Positions 16,357 through 25,180 of a stretch of 64,000 nucleotides of DNA are shown in pieces. Every line of letters begins with the position of its first letter. Positions within the stretch are counted from its first letter, which is position 1. A program made the position numbers and the translations under genes. This DNA is from Halorubrum aethiopicum (GTDB taxonomy: Archaea; Halobacteriota; Halobacteria; Halobacteriales; Haloferacaceae): positions 2,542,001 through 2,606,000 of the forward strand of contig NZ_LOAJ01000001.1 of the NCBI RefSeq assembly GCF_001542905.1. Direction: 5' to 3'. The notes below the pieces were generated by a model that saw nothing but the letters and a program-made list of their open reading frames with translations, did not search any database and was not told where the DNA came from.

Positions 16357-17744
16357 GCGTCGACGACGTTCGCGGCCGGCTCGACGGGCTCTTCGAGCGC
16401 GACGTGACGCTGGTGCTCGCGGTCCTCGGCGCGATCTACTTGGCGTACGTTCTCGCCGGGGTCGCGTTCGGGTACGGCCTCCGCGGCCAGCTGAACTCGA
16501 TCGCGAACCTCACCTTCTACGTCGGCGCGTTCGGCATGCTCGCGCTGGCGTTGAACCTCCACTGGGGGTACACCGGCCTCTTCAACATCGGCATCGTCGG
16601 CTTCATGGGCATCGGCGTCTACGTCACCGCGCTCGTCTCGAAGCCGCCGGTGGCGGAGGGCGGTGCCGCGCAGGTCGGCGGGCTCGGCCTCCCGCTCGTC
16701 GTCGGCGTGATCGCCGGCGTCGTCGTGGCGGGGCTGTTCGGCCTCCTGGTCGCGTTGCCCGCGCTCCGGCTCCGGGCCGACTACCTCGCGATCGTCACGG
16801 TCGCGTTCTCGGAGATCGTCCGGTTCACGATGATGTCCCGGACGTTCCAGGAGGTCACCGTTCCGGACACGATCGACCTCACGGTCGCCGGGGTCCAGCT
16901 GTTCAGCTTCGACCCGACCGCGGACACGATCGGGCTCGGCGGCGGGGGCGGGCTCATCCTGAACTACACGGACCCGCTCGAGGCGCTGCTTCGGCTCCTG
17001 TTCCTCTGGGAGCCGTACCTCGGCTTCGTCGCGTTCGTCCAGCGGAACTTCATCCCGAACAACCCCAAACCGGTGATAGACGGACTCGTCTACGGGATCG
17101 TCCTCCTCGTCTGCGTGGGGCTGTTCTACCTGCTTCTCTCGCGGACCGGCAAGTCGCCGTTCGGCCGGGTGTTGAAGGCCATCCGCGAGGACGAGGACGT
17201 CGCGAACGCGCTGGGGAAAGACACCGATCGGTTCAAGCTCACGGCGTTCGTGCTCGGCGCGGCGCTGATGGGGCTCGGCGGGATCCTCTGGTACTCCGGC
17301 CGCGGGAGCATCACGCCGCCCTCGTTCCGGCCGAACATCACCTTCTTCGTGTGGATCGCGCTCATCATCGGGGGCGCGGGATCGAACACCGGCAGCTTCC
17401 TCGGCGGGGCGATCTTCGCCGGGGTGTTGTACGAGGGGCCGCGGTACGTGAAGAACCTGGTCGAGGCCGCCTTCGAGCTGGGCGACGCGCCGCAGAACTT
17501 CGGCGAGGCGGTCGCGGCGTTCGGGTCGCTCGATCCCGTCCCCTTCCTCGTCTACACGCTCGACAGCGTGAGCCAGTTGCGGCTCGTGATCATGGGCGTG
17601 GTGTTGATCTGGCTGATGCACAACCGCCCCGAGGGGCTGCTCGGCCACCGCAAGGAGACCGCCTCCAGCGTCGACCTCTCGCGGCCGGGAGGCGACGGGT
17701 CGAGCGGGCAGTCGACCGCGGCCGACGGGGGCGAGACGCGATGA
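16353..17744 (+). CDS. livM: Branched-chain amino acid-type ABC permease LivM (transporter 2)
   Basis: A 463-residue permease, over 100 residues longer than LivM of transporter 1. Family marks are LHWGYTGLFNIGIVGFMGIGVY (about 67-88), LRLRADYLAIVTVAFSEIV (about 140-158) and the coupling loop FGRVLKAIREDEDVANALGK (about 270-289). The extra length is a central segment with GGGGGLILNYTDPLEALLRLLFLWEPY (about 197-223) and a polar C-terminal tail rich in Ser/Gly/Asp. The ATGA overlap with livG shows translational coupling. Confidence 0.88.
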   Translation: MSVDDVRGRLDGLFERDVTLVLAVLGAIYLAYVLAGVAFGYGLRGQLNSIANLTFYVGAFGMLALALNLHWGYTGLFNIGIVGFMGIGVYVTALVSKPPVAEGGAAQVGGLGLPLVVGVIAGVVVAGLFGLLVALPALRLRADYLAIVTVAFSEIVRFTMMSRTFQEVTVPDTIDLTVAGVQLFSFDPTADTIGLGGGGGLILNYTDPLEALLRLLFLWEPYLGFVAFVQRNFIPNNPKPVIDGLVYGIVLLVCVGLFYLLLSRTGKSPFGRVLKAIREDEDVANALGKDTDRFKLTAFVLGAALMGLGGILWYSGRGSITPPSFRPNITFFVWIALIIGGAGSNTGSFLGGAIFAGVLYEGPRYVKNLVEAAFELGDAPQNFGEAVAAFGSLDPVPFLVYTLDSVSQLRLVIMGVVLIWLMHNRPEGLLGHRKETASSVDLSRPGGDGSSGQSTAADGGETR

Positions 17745-18772
17745 GCGGCACCGACGACTCCGTCGCGGACGGCTCGACGCCGGCCGAGGAACCGCTCGAG
17801 GACGCGCCGGCCGAGGACGGTTCGACGCCGGCGGAGGACGCACCGACCGAGGACGACTCGACGACAGGGGAGGACGCACCGGCGGAGGTCGGCTCGACGC
17901 CGGCCGCCGAGGACGACCCGGACGGAGACGCGGGCGCACCGGCCGACGCGGAGACGCCGGATCGAACCGTCCACGCGCCGGAGGACTCCGACGTGTCGGT
18001 CGATTCGACGCCCCTCGAAGTCGAGGGGCTCCGGCGGACGTTCGGCGGCATCGTCGCCGTCGACGACGTCAGCTTCGACGTCGAACAGGGGACGCTCACG
18101 GGACTCATCGGTCCGAACGGGGCCGGCAAGTCGACGACGTTCAACCTCATCACCGGGATGTTGGAGCCCGACGCCGGGACGGTCCGGTTCAACGGCGAGG
18201 AGATAACCGGCTACCAACCCCACGAGATAGCCAACCGCGGGCTCGTCCGGACGTTCCAGATCGCCCGCGAACTCGAGGAGATGACCGTCCTCGAGAACAT
18301 GATGCTCGCGCCGAAGGGACAGACCGGGGAGTCGCTGTGGCGGTCGGTGTTACCCCTCACCCGCGGGGACGTGCGCGAACAGGAGACCGAACAGCTCGAG
18401 CGCGTGTGGGAGGTGCTCGACTTCTTCGAGATCGACCACCTCGCCGACGAGTACGCGGGGAACCTCTCCGGCGGCCAGCGGAAGCTGCTGGAGATGGCGC
18501 GCGCGCTGTTGACCGACCCCGACATGCTGCTCCTCGACGAGCCGTTCGCGGGCGTCAACCCGACGCTGGAGAAGCGGCTGCTCGGTCACATCCACGAGCT
18601 GCGCGACCGCGGATACACGTTCCTCATCGTGGAACACGACATGGACCTCATCATGAACAACTGCGAGCGGGTCATCGTCATGCATCAGGGCCGGATCCTG
18701 AAGGACGGGACCCCGGCGGAGATCAAGGAGAGCGAGGAGGTCATCGAGGCGTATCTCGGAGGTGAGGTATGA
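17741..18772 (+). CDS. livG: ABC transporter ATP-binding protein LivG with long acidic N-terminal extension (transporter 2)
   Basis: A 343-residue ATPase whose first 88 or so residues are a low-complexity acidic segment built from repeated STPAEDAP/AEDG-like units, absent from LivG of transporter 1. The ABC domain starts at PLEVEGLRRTFGG. Walker A GPNGAGKST, the LivG-type GLVRTFQIARELEEMTV, signature LSGGQRK, Walker B LLLDEPFAG and H-loop IVEHDMD are all intact. The extension is in frame from the ATG that overlaps the livM stop, and no alternative ribosome-binding site before the ABC domain is obvious, so it is probably translated. Confidence 0.88.
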   Translation: MSGTDDSVADGSTPAEEPLEDAPAEDGSTPAEDAPTEDDSTTGEDAPAEVGSTPAAEDDPDGDAGAPADAETPDRTVHAPEDSDVSVDSTPLEVEGLRRTFGGIVAVDDVSFDVEQGTLTGLIGPNGAGKSTTFNLITGMLEPDAGTVRFNGEEITGYQPHEIANRGLVRTFQIARELEEMTVLENMMLAPKGQTGESLWRSVLPLTRGDVREQETEQLERVWEVLDFFEIDHLADEYAGNLSGGQRKLLEMARALLTDPDMLLLDEPFAGVNPTLEKRLLGHIHELRDRGYTFLIVEHDMDLIMNNCERVIVMHQGRILKDGTPAEIKESEEVIEAYLGGEV

Positions 18773-19473
18773 GCCTGCTCGAGGTCCGCGAGCTGGACGC
18801 CGGCTACGGCGACCTCCAGATCCTCACGGACGTCGACCTCGACGTCGACGACGAGGAGTACGTCACCATCGTCGGCCCGAACGGGGCCGGCAAGTCCACG
18901 GTGATGAAGTCGGTGTTCGGACTGACGACCCACATGGGCGGCACCGTGACCTTCGACGGCGAGGACATAAGCGGGACGAAGCCCGAGGACATCATCCACA
19001 AGGGGTTGGGGTACGTCCCACAGAGCGAGAACGTCTTCGCGGAGCTCGACGTCCAGGAGAACCTCGAGATGGGCGCGTACATCCTCGACGAGGTTCCCCA
19101 GGAGGCGCTCCGGACCGTCTACGACCGGTTCCCGATACTCGAAGAGCGGAAAGAACAGCGGGCGGGGACGCTGAGCGGCGGCCAGCGACAGATGCTCGCG
19201 ATGGGTCGCGCGCTGATGCTCGACCCGGAGCTCCTGTTGCTCGACGAGCCGAGTGCCGGCCTCGCGCCCGACCTCGTCGACGAGATGTTCGACAAGATCG
19301 ACGAGATCAACGAGTCGGGGACCGCGGTCCTGATGGTCGAGCAGAACGCCAAGGAGGCGCTTCGACGCTGTGACCGCGGCTACGTGCTCTCGAACGGTCA
19401 GAACCGCTACGAGGACGAGGGGACCGCACTGTTGAACGACGAGGAGGTCCGCCGGGAGTTCCTCGGCGGGTAA
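18769..19473 (+). CDS. livF: ABC transporter ATP-binding protein LivF (transporter 2)
   Basis: A 234-residue ATPase with the same length as LivF of transporter 1. Walker A, signature LSGGQRQML, Walker B LLLLDEPSAGLAPDLV and H-loop MVEQNAKEAL are intact. The last 45 or so codons are nearly identical at DNA level to 11190-11332. It overlaps livG by 4 nt and closes the operon; the convergent binding-protein gene ends 124 bp downstream. Confidence 0.92.
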   Translation: MSLLEVRELDAGYGDLQILTDVDLDVDDEEYVTIVGPNGAGKSTVMKSVFGLTTHMGGTVTFDGEDISGTKPEDIIHKGLGYVPQSENVFAELDVQENLEMGAYILDEVPQEALRTVYDRFPILEERKEQRAGTLSGGQRQMLAMGRALMLDPELLLLDEPSAGLAPDLVDEMFDKIDEINESGTAVLMVEQNAKEALRRCDRGYVLSNGQNRYEDEGTALLNDEEVRREFLGG

Positions 19474-19597
19474 CTCCCCGGAGCTGCTCGGCCGGTCCGG
19501 ACCCCGTGTTTCCGATCCAAGCGCCGTTCGCGGGAGCCGTCGCTCACGTCGGTCGCGGTCGCGAAAAAACGGAACTCGGTGCCGGAGCCTCCGCCGA

Positions 19598-20908
19598 TCA
19601 GTTCCCGCTCGAGAGCGCCTGCTCGATGACGCTGGAGTAGGAGGACTCGCCGATGTTGAAGCTGATCTGGTCGTACACCTCGCCGTCGAAGGTGTCCTCG
19701 AACACGTTGCTGAACCGCTCGGAGAGCTGCTGTCCGTAGTCGTTGTTCACGTACAGCGTCGCGGCGGTCTCGGCCTCGAGCCGCTCGGAGGCGACCTGCG
19801 CCATGACCCGTCCCTGGAGCTGGTCGCTCGGGGCGGTCCGGAAGATGTAGTCGTCGTCCTCGAGGTTCGTCACCGACAGCGCGGTGCTGGAGGGCGAACA
19901 GCCGACGACCTCGTTCGGGATGAACGTCTCCTGACACACCGGGACGTTGACGCCGGAGGAGGCGGTCCCGCACACCGCCGGAACGCCCGCGCTGACCAGC
20001 GACTCCGCGCCGCTGACCCCCTGGTCGGGCGAGGTGTTGGTGTCCTCGAACTGGGCGTTCACGGTGAGGTCGAGGTCGGACTCGTTGACCTGCTGGGCCG
20101 GGAGTTCGGCGGCGCGGATCATCGGCTGACCCGTCGACGCCAGGTCCCCGGTCTCGGGGAGCAGGATTCCGACGCTCACCTCGCGGCCGAAGCCGCCGGG
20201 CGAGGAGTCCGCGGAGGGACCGGCCCCGTCGGGGTTCTCACCCTCGAAGCTCTGGGTTTCGTTGACGGAGACCGAGTCGGCGTCCTGGCCGGCGAACTCC
20301 CAGATGGAGTAGGCCGCGGACGCGGGGTCGCCGTTCTGATCGAAGTTGACCGCGCTCGACGCGCCCTGGTAGTTGATGTCCTCACCGTTCGCGACCGCCT
20401 CGACCGCGTCGAGGAACCCTTCCGGGCCGTACTCGGTGCCGCCGGGGTTCGCGATGCGCCGGAGCTGGTCGCGGATCGCGGTGCCGTCGTTCTCGCCCGC
20501 GGCGACGTTCGCGAGAATGAGCGCGGCGGCCGAGTCGTACGACTGCGAGGTGAACACGCCCGGCGACTCGTCGTACGTGTCCTGATACAGCGTCTCGAAC
20601 GCCTCCTGGTTCGGCCCGCCCGCCGCCGGCGCGGTGCCGGTGACGTTGTTCATGTCGTTGCCGACCTGGCCGGGTAACGCGGGGTCCTGGAGCCCGTCGG
20701 GGATGAGGATCTCCTCGGCTCCGTCGGACGCGCTGTAGTAGTCACGGAAGAGCTGAATGCCGCTCTCCGGGTAGCCGATGACGGTGAGGAGGTCCGGCCC
20801 GCTGCCGCCGCCGCCACCGCCTCCGCCCCCCGAGCAGCCGGCGACGCTGACCGCGCCCGCGACACCGATCCCCTTCAGTACGTCACGCCGTCTCTTGTGG
20901 TATGACAT
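19598..20908 (-). CDS. Circularly permuted Liv-type substrate-binding lipoprotein (transporter 2)
   Basis: A 436-residue exported binding protein. KRRRDVLKG (5-13) is a twin-arginine signal and the lipobox VAGC puts the lipidated cysteine at 25, followed by a poly-Gly linker. Mature sequence then begins at PDLLTVIGYPESG (38-50), which in normal type I binding proteins is mid-protein, and runs through QSYDSAAALILANV and INYQGASSAVNFDQNGD (178-194), normally the C-terminal end. After a Ser/Gly/Glu linker (about 208-241) comes VSVGILLPETGDLASTGQP (244-262), normally the N-terminus, and the protein stops at SSYSSVIEQALSSGN. Joining the last residue back to residue 38 restores the canonical order. 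All pieces of both lobes are present, so it is probably functional; convergent with operon 2. Confidence 0.85.
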   Translation of the reverse strand: MSYHKRRRDVLKGIGVAGAVSVAGCSGGGGGGGGGSGPDLLTVIGYPESGIQLFRDYYSASDGAEEILIPDGLQDPALPGQVGNDMNNVTGTAPAAGGPNQEAFETLYQDTYDESPGVFTSQSYDSAAALILANVAAGENDGTAIRDQLRRIANPGGTEYGPEGFLDAVEAVANGEDINYQGASSAVNFDQNGDPASAAYSIWEFAGQDADSVSVNETQSFEGENPDGAGPSADSSPGGFGREVSVGILLPETGDLASTGQPMIRAAELPAQQVNESDLDLTVNAQFEDTNTSPDQGVSGAESLVSAGVPAVCGTASSGVNVPVCQETFIPNEVVGCSPSSTALSVTNLEDDDYIFRTAPSDQLQGRVMAQVASERLEAETAATLYVNNDYGQQLSERFSNVFEDTFDGEVYDQISFNIGESSYSSVIEQALSSGN

Positions 20909-21095
20909 ATCCCCTCATATAGGGTCCACTTTGATAAGTATATCCCTGTCAATATCTCCACACGTACTGTCAAGCAGGTGGATGAAACGAGCGGGACCTC
21001 TCGGGGGGCGGGAGACTGCCCAACCGAGGCTCATGATCGCCAGTTGATGGGAGTCCGGTTTCAACGCGTCGGCGTCGATCCGCGACCGATCCCGT

Positions 21096-21725
21096 TCACC
21101 GACCCCCCGGCCGCTTCGGGTACGACTGGCGGGGACCGTGAGACCGCCGCGCGAGGAGCCGCGCGGTCGCGCGCCGGCGGTCGTCGGGGCGCTCCTCGGT
21201 CGTCTCGTCGTAGTGGAGGACCGTCAGTCCGAGGCCGGCCCGCAGGAGCTCGTTCGCCGCGAACCGGTAGCGGTCGGTGCTCGGGCCGGACGGCGTCGGC
21301 TCGGCCGACCGGAGGTGCCCCTCGACGAAGAGGTAGCCGCCCTCGGCGAGCGACTCACACAGGTCGGTGAACCGGTCGAGCGTGTGATAGAAGCTCACCG
21401 TGACCAGGTCGTACCGACCCGTCGGGAAGTCGTGCTCCGTGGCGTCGGCGTGAACCGTCTCGATCCGCTCCTCGAGCCCGCGCTCCGCCGCCCGCTCCCG
21501 GACGATCCGGAGCCCCTCACTCGAGGCGTCGAGCGCGTCGACCTCGTAGCCGGCCGCCGCGAGGAACAGTGCGTTCCGCCCGGTCCCCGTCGCCAGATCG
21601 AGCGCCCGGCCATCGGGGATCGAGGGCTCGTAGGAACGGAGGACGGGAGACGGCTCCGGGTCTCGGGGGTACTCGCCGTTCGCGAACCGCCCGTCCCAGT
21701 CGGTCGGTTCGTCGCCGTCGGTCAT
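21096..21725 (-). CDS. Class I SAM-dependent methyltransferase
   Basis: A 209-residue methyltransferase. Motif I is ALDLATGTGRNALFLAAAGYEVDALDAS (about 40-67), with the Asp closing strand 2. VHADATEHDFPTGRYDLVTVSFYH (about 89-112) covers motifs II-III. The fold resembles the TehB-like group acting on small molecules or metalloids, but no substrate-specific residue is recognised. ATG 21725 gives the family-length N-terminus; its start is 75 bp from the divergent cinA-like gene. Confidence 0.8.
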   Translation of the reverse strand: MTDGDEPTDWDGRFANGEYPRDPEPSPVLRSYEPSIPDGRALDLATGTGRNALFLAAAGYEVDALDASSEGLRIVRERAAERGLEERIETVHADATEHDFPTGRYDLVTVSFYHTLDRFTDLCESLAEGGYLFVEGHLRSAEPTPSGPSTDRYRFAANELLRAGLGLTVLHYDETTEERPDDRRRATARLLARRSHGPRQSYPKRPGGR

Positions 21726-21800
21726 ACGCGTCGATCGCCGGAGATCGACATAAATCTCCGCGTCGGGGGTTTCAAGCACGGCACGGTCGCAACCACGTCC

Positions 21801-22370
21801 ATGACCGACGACCAGGAGGCGGAGCGGGACCGTCGGCGAGACGTCGGATCGGAGCCGCGAGAGGAGCCGCCGGAGGTGATCCTCGGCGAGCTGTTGGCCG
21901 ACCGGGAGGAGACGCTCGCGACCGCCGAGTCGCTGACCGGCGGCCTCGTGGGATCGACGGTGACCGACGTGCCGGGGTCGAGCGCCTACTTCGATCGGGG
22001 CTACGTGACATACGCGTACGACGCCAAACGCGAGGAGCTGGGCGTCGCCCGGGAGACGCTGGACGAACACGGCGCGGTCAGCGGACCGGTCGCCCGGGAG
22101 ATGGCCGCCGGAGCCCGCGATCACGCCGACACGACGTGGGGCGTCTCGACCACGGGGATCGCCGGTCCCGGCGGCGGAACCCCGGAGAAGCCGGTGGGGT
22201 TGGCGTACGTCGGCGTGGCCTACGCCGCGCCGTGGGGAACGGAGGGATCGTTCACGCGGAGCGTCCGCGCGGAGTTCTCCGGGGATCGCGACGCCGTGAA
22301 ACGGGCGAGCGTCGAGCGTGCCCTCGACGAACTCGTTCGGACGGTCCGCGAGCTCGAGGACCCGGATTGA
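21801..22370 (+). CDS. CinA C-terminal domain protein (nicotinamide-nucleotide amidase type)
   Basis: A 189-residue protein with a charged 25-residue N-terminal tail and then a full CinA/PncC domain: ETLATAESLTGGLVGSTVTDVPGSSAYFDRGYVTY (about 36-70), AREMAAGARDHADTTWGVSTTGIAGPGGGTPEKPVGLAYVGVA (about 96-138). In bacteria this domain deamidates NMN to NaMN. The companion N-terminal MoCF-like domain is a separate gene at 24269-25099. Confidence 0.85.
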   Translation: MTDDQEAERDRRRDVGSEPREEPPEVILGELLADREETLATAESLTGGLVGSTVTDVPGSSAYFDRGYVTYAYDAKREELGVARETLDEHGAVSGPVAREMAAGARDHADTTWGVSTTGIAGPGGGTPEKPVGLAYVGVAYAAPWGTEGSFTRSVRAEFSGDRDAVKRASVERALDELVRTVRELEDPD

Positions 22371-22407
22371 GCGCGGGAGACGCGAGCGGCAACCGCGACT
22401 CCGCCGT

Positions 22408-23298
22408 TCACGCGACCGCGACGCCGTCGTCGCTCTCCGTCACGTCCACGGGGCCGTCGATCTCGACCGGGTCGCCGACCGCGACGACCGATCCCCACGA
22501 CTCCGCCGGGACGACCGTGTTCACCATCAGCCGGAAGTCGTGGTCGAACCGGTCGCTCTCGGTCCACGCGGGCAGCGTCTCCCGCCGCTTCCGGAGGAAC
22601 GTCTCCCGGAACCCGTCGATCTCGACCGCGGTGTCCGGGTGTCGTGACGGGACGACGCACCGCTGACACGGGTTGACGCCGACGAGGTCGGCGTCGCCGA
22701 TCGAGAACCGGACCCCCGTCCCGCGGTCGGCGAACAGCCGGTCCTCGAAGAACGCGGGACAGTCCTCGAGCACGACGTTCGGCCTGAACCGCCGGCGCGC
22801 CTCCGTCGCGTCCGCGATCCCGTCGAACCACGAGGCGACCGTCTCGAGCGTCCCCGTCGAGATCACGGTCGGACCGGGGGCCGCCCGGTCGTCCGGGAAC
22901 CCGCCCGCCGGCTCGCGGACGAGATCGACCTCGTACCCGAGGTACTCGCCGACCCACGCCGCCAGCGCGTCGCCCTCCTCCGGCAGCGCGAACGTCCGCT
23001 CGCCGGCCGCCACCTCCTCCCGCGCCGGCCGCTCCAGCGTCACCGCCGTCGGCGTCGCGTCCGCCGGGCCGGCGAGATCGTAGCTCGCCCGCAGGCGCTG
23101 GATCGCCGGCTCGCTCTTCCCGTTCACGTACCCGCCGCCGCTCCCGACCGACGCGACCTCTGGGTCGACGCCGGCCTCGACGAACGCGTACGATCGGTCG
23201 CCCCGGAGCGCGCCTCGAGAACCGAGCTCCGCGCGCTCGACGGCGACGCCGTCGAGCGATTTCACGGGATACGCGAGGAGTCCGCCGAGTCGTGTCAT
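22408..23298 (-). CDS. MOSC-domain protein (mARC/YcbX-like)
   Basis: A 296-residue protein. The N-terminal beta-barrel begins GLLAYPVKSLDGVAVERAELG (about 5-25), the MOSC N-terminal signature. The MOSC core contains RFRPNVVLEDCPAFFED (about 171-187) and NPCQRCVVPSRHPDTAV (about 212-228), whose cysteine is the usual molybdenum ligand position. Family members bind sulfurated molybdopterin and reduce N-hydroxylated compounds. Single gene, convergent with the cinA-like gene; the next gene on this strand ends 83 bp upstream. Confidence 0.82.
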   Translation of the reverse strand: MTRLGGLLAYPVKSLDGVAVERAELGSRGALRGDRSYAFVEAGVDPEVASVGSGGGYVNGKSEPAIQRLRASYDLAGPADATPTAVTLERPAREEVAAGERTFALPEEGDALAAWVGEYLGYEVDLVREPAGGFPDDRAAPGPTVISTGTLETVASWFDGIADATEARRRFRPNVVLEDCPAFFEDRLFADRGTGVRFSIGDADLVGVNPCQRCVVPSRHPDTAVEIDGFRETFLRKRRETLPAWTESDRFDHDFRLMVNTVVPAESWGSVVAVGDPVEIDGPVDVTESDDGVAVA

Positions 23299-23381
23299 AC
23301 GCTCCGTTCGGGGGAGCGGACCAAAAGGGTGACCGTGGACTCCCGTCCGCGCGGTCGGGAGCGGCGGCGGGTTCCGTCGGG

Positions 23382-24194
23382 TTACTCCTCGTCTCCGTCG
23401 CCGTCGGCGTCCTCGGCGTCGGCGTCGGCGTCAGCGTCGTCAGCGGGCGTCTCGTCGTCCTCCTCCTCGTCGCCGGCGAGTCCGGCGGCCTCGAACGCCT
23501 CGCTCACCTCGCTTTCGGAGACGGTGCGGTACCCGTCGGCCTCCGTGACCGTCGCGACCGCGAGGTCGCCGGGGACGAACTCCTCCTCGTGGGCCGCGAG
23601 CGCGCGGACGCCGAGTTCGATCCCCTCGGCGAGCGAGAGGCCCTCCTCCCACTCCTCCTCAAGGACGTCCTGGATCTCCTGTCTCCCGCCGCCGATGACG
23701 GTCGCCTTCCACTCGTTGGGGGTTCCGGAGGGGTCGGCCGCGAACAGGCGCGGCTCGCCGTTCTCGATCCCGCCGATGAGCAGCGCCGCGCCGTACGGCC
23801 GGGTGCCGCCGCGCTGGGTGTTCTCCTGGATGTGGTCGGTGACGAACTTCGTCAGCGTCTCGACGCCGACGGGCTCGCCGTAGCGGAGGCGGTTGCCCTG
23901 CGACTGCCGGCGGGCGAGGTCGATGAGCTGTCGCGCGTCCGCGACGTGGCCGGCGCTCGCGGTGCCGAGGTGGTCGTCGAGCTTGTGGAGCTTCTCGATG
24001 CTCTCCGCCTCCATCAGCGTCGAGGTCGCCCTCGACATCGCGACGAAGACGATCCCGTCCGCCGTCCGGACGCCGAGACTCGGCGCGCCGCGCGAGACCG
24101 CCTCGCGGGCGTACTCGACCTGGTAGATGCGCCCGTCCGGCGAGAACAGCGACGTCCCGCGGTCGTACGCCTGCTGGTCGTTGCCGCCCATCAT
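23382..24194 (-). CDS. psmA: Proteasome alpha subunit
   Basis: A 270-residue 20S alpha-type subunit. YDRGTSLFSPDGRIYQVEYAREAVSRG (about 9-35) is the diagnostic alpha-subunit N-terminal helix H0 signature, and the PYGAALLIGGIENGEPRLF beta-sandwich segment follows (about 132-150). Alpha subunits are not proteolytic; they gate the chamber. The C-terminal 35 residues are an Asp/Glu/Ala-rich tail. Haloarchaea often carry two alpha genes; the short N-terminal MMGGNDQQA and the tail suggest this may be the alternative (alpha2/PsmC) form. The start follows an AATAAAGGG-type TATA stretch in the 74-bp gap to the gene upstream. Confidence 0.88.
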   Translation of the reverse strand: MMGGNDQQAYDRGTSLFSPDGRIYQVEYAREAVSRGAPSLGVRTADGIVFVAMSRATSTLMEAESIEKLHKLDDHLGTASAGHVADARQLIDLARRQSQGNRLRYGEPVGVETLTKFVTDHIQENTQRGGTRPYGAALLIGGIENGEPRLFAADPSGTPNEWKATVIGGGRQEIQDVLEEEWEEGLSLAEGIELGVRALAAHEEEFVPGDLAVATVTEADGYRTVSESEVSEAFEAAGLAGDEEEDDETPADDADADADAEDADGDGDEE

Positions 24195-24268
24195 CGCTTC
24201 TCACCCGCTCGCGCGGTGACGTGCTCGCTCATTACCCTTTATTACGCCGGACGGTTGAAAAACCCTCC

Positions 24269-25099
24269 TTAACCGGTACGCGGCGGGTCCCGCTCCGACC
24301 GGTCCGGCGTCGAGCGGTCCGAGTCCTCGTTCGTGGGTTCGTCCGCGTCGTCGCCGTCGCCCCAGTCGCGCGAGACGGGCGTCTCGCTGGCGTCGATGGC
24401 TCCGAGCAGCCACTCGCTCCCGGCGACCAGCTCCCCGTCGTCGGTGCCGACGAGCTTCAGGCGGTTGTGACCCGCCTCCCGGTCGGGGTAACAGCCGACC
24501 GTAACCTCGTACCGCTCCATCGCCTCCTCGAGGGCGGGGACGATGTTCGCCTCGGGCTCGACCGTGTAGAGGAACCGCGACCGGCGCTCGCCCGCGAACT
24601 CGTCGGCGACCGACTCGAACATCGCCTTCAGCTCCTCGGGGATCCCCGGCAGGACGTACACGTTCTCGAGCACGCAGCCGGGCGCGAGCCCCGCTCCGTT
24701 CAACAGCGGTCGGCTCCCCTTGGGGAGCGCCGCCTCCCGATCGACATCCACGTCGAGGTCGCGGTCCGGGATCCGGGTCGCGATCTCGGCCAGCCGCTCC
24801 TCGACGTCGGCGCGTGCGAGTTCCGAGACGGTCATGTCGCGCCCGAACGCGTCCGCGACCGCCTCCACCGTCACGTCGTCGGGCGTCCCGCCGATCCCCC
24901 CGGTGACGATCACGCGGTCGAAGGCGTCGCCGTAGGCCGCCACCCGCTCGGCGATCGTCTCCCGGTCGTCCGGAACCGAGAGGATCCGCGTCACCGAGAC
25001 GCCCCGATCGGCCAGCCGCGCCGCGAGCCAGTTGGCGTTCGTGTTCACCGTGTCGCCGGAGAGCAGCTCGTCGCCGACCGTGATCAACGCGACTTCCAT
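24269..25099 (-). CDS. CinA N-terminal / MoCF-biosynthesis-like domain protein
   Basis: A 276-residue protein opening MEVALITVGDELLSGDTVNTNANWLAARLADRG, followed by DRVIVTGGIGGTPDDVT (about 61-77) and LPGIPEELKAMFE (about 146-158). This is the COG1058 molybdopterin-binding-like domain of CinA; in CinA proteins it hydrolyses ADP-ribose or NADH-derived pyrophosphates. It lacks the C-terminal PncC domain, which is encoded separately at 21801. The last 40 residues are polar and low-complexity. Confidence 0.85.
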   Translation of the reverse strand: MEVALITVGDELLSGDTVNTNANWLAARLADRGVSVTRILSVPDDRETIAERVAAYGDAFDRVIVTGGIGGTPDDVTVEAVADAFGRDMTVSELARADVEERLAEIATRIPDRDLDVDVDREAALPKGSRPLLNGAGLAPGCVLENVYVLPGIPEELKAMFESVADEFAGERRSRFLYTVEPEANIVPALEEAMERYEVTVGCYPDREAGHNRLKLVGTDDGELVAGSEWLLGAIDASETPVSRDWGDGDDADEPTNEDSDRSTPDRSERDPPRTG

Positions 25100-25180
25100 G
25101 CGACCTCCCCTCGGAGCGGTAGGGACATAAGCGGTTCCACGGCGGGGACGCGCCGGAGGAGCGGAGCGGTAGGAGGGTCC

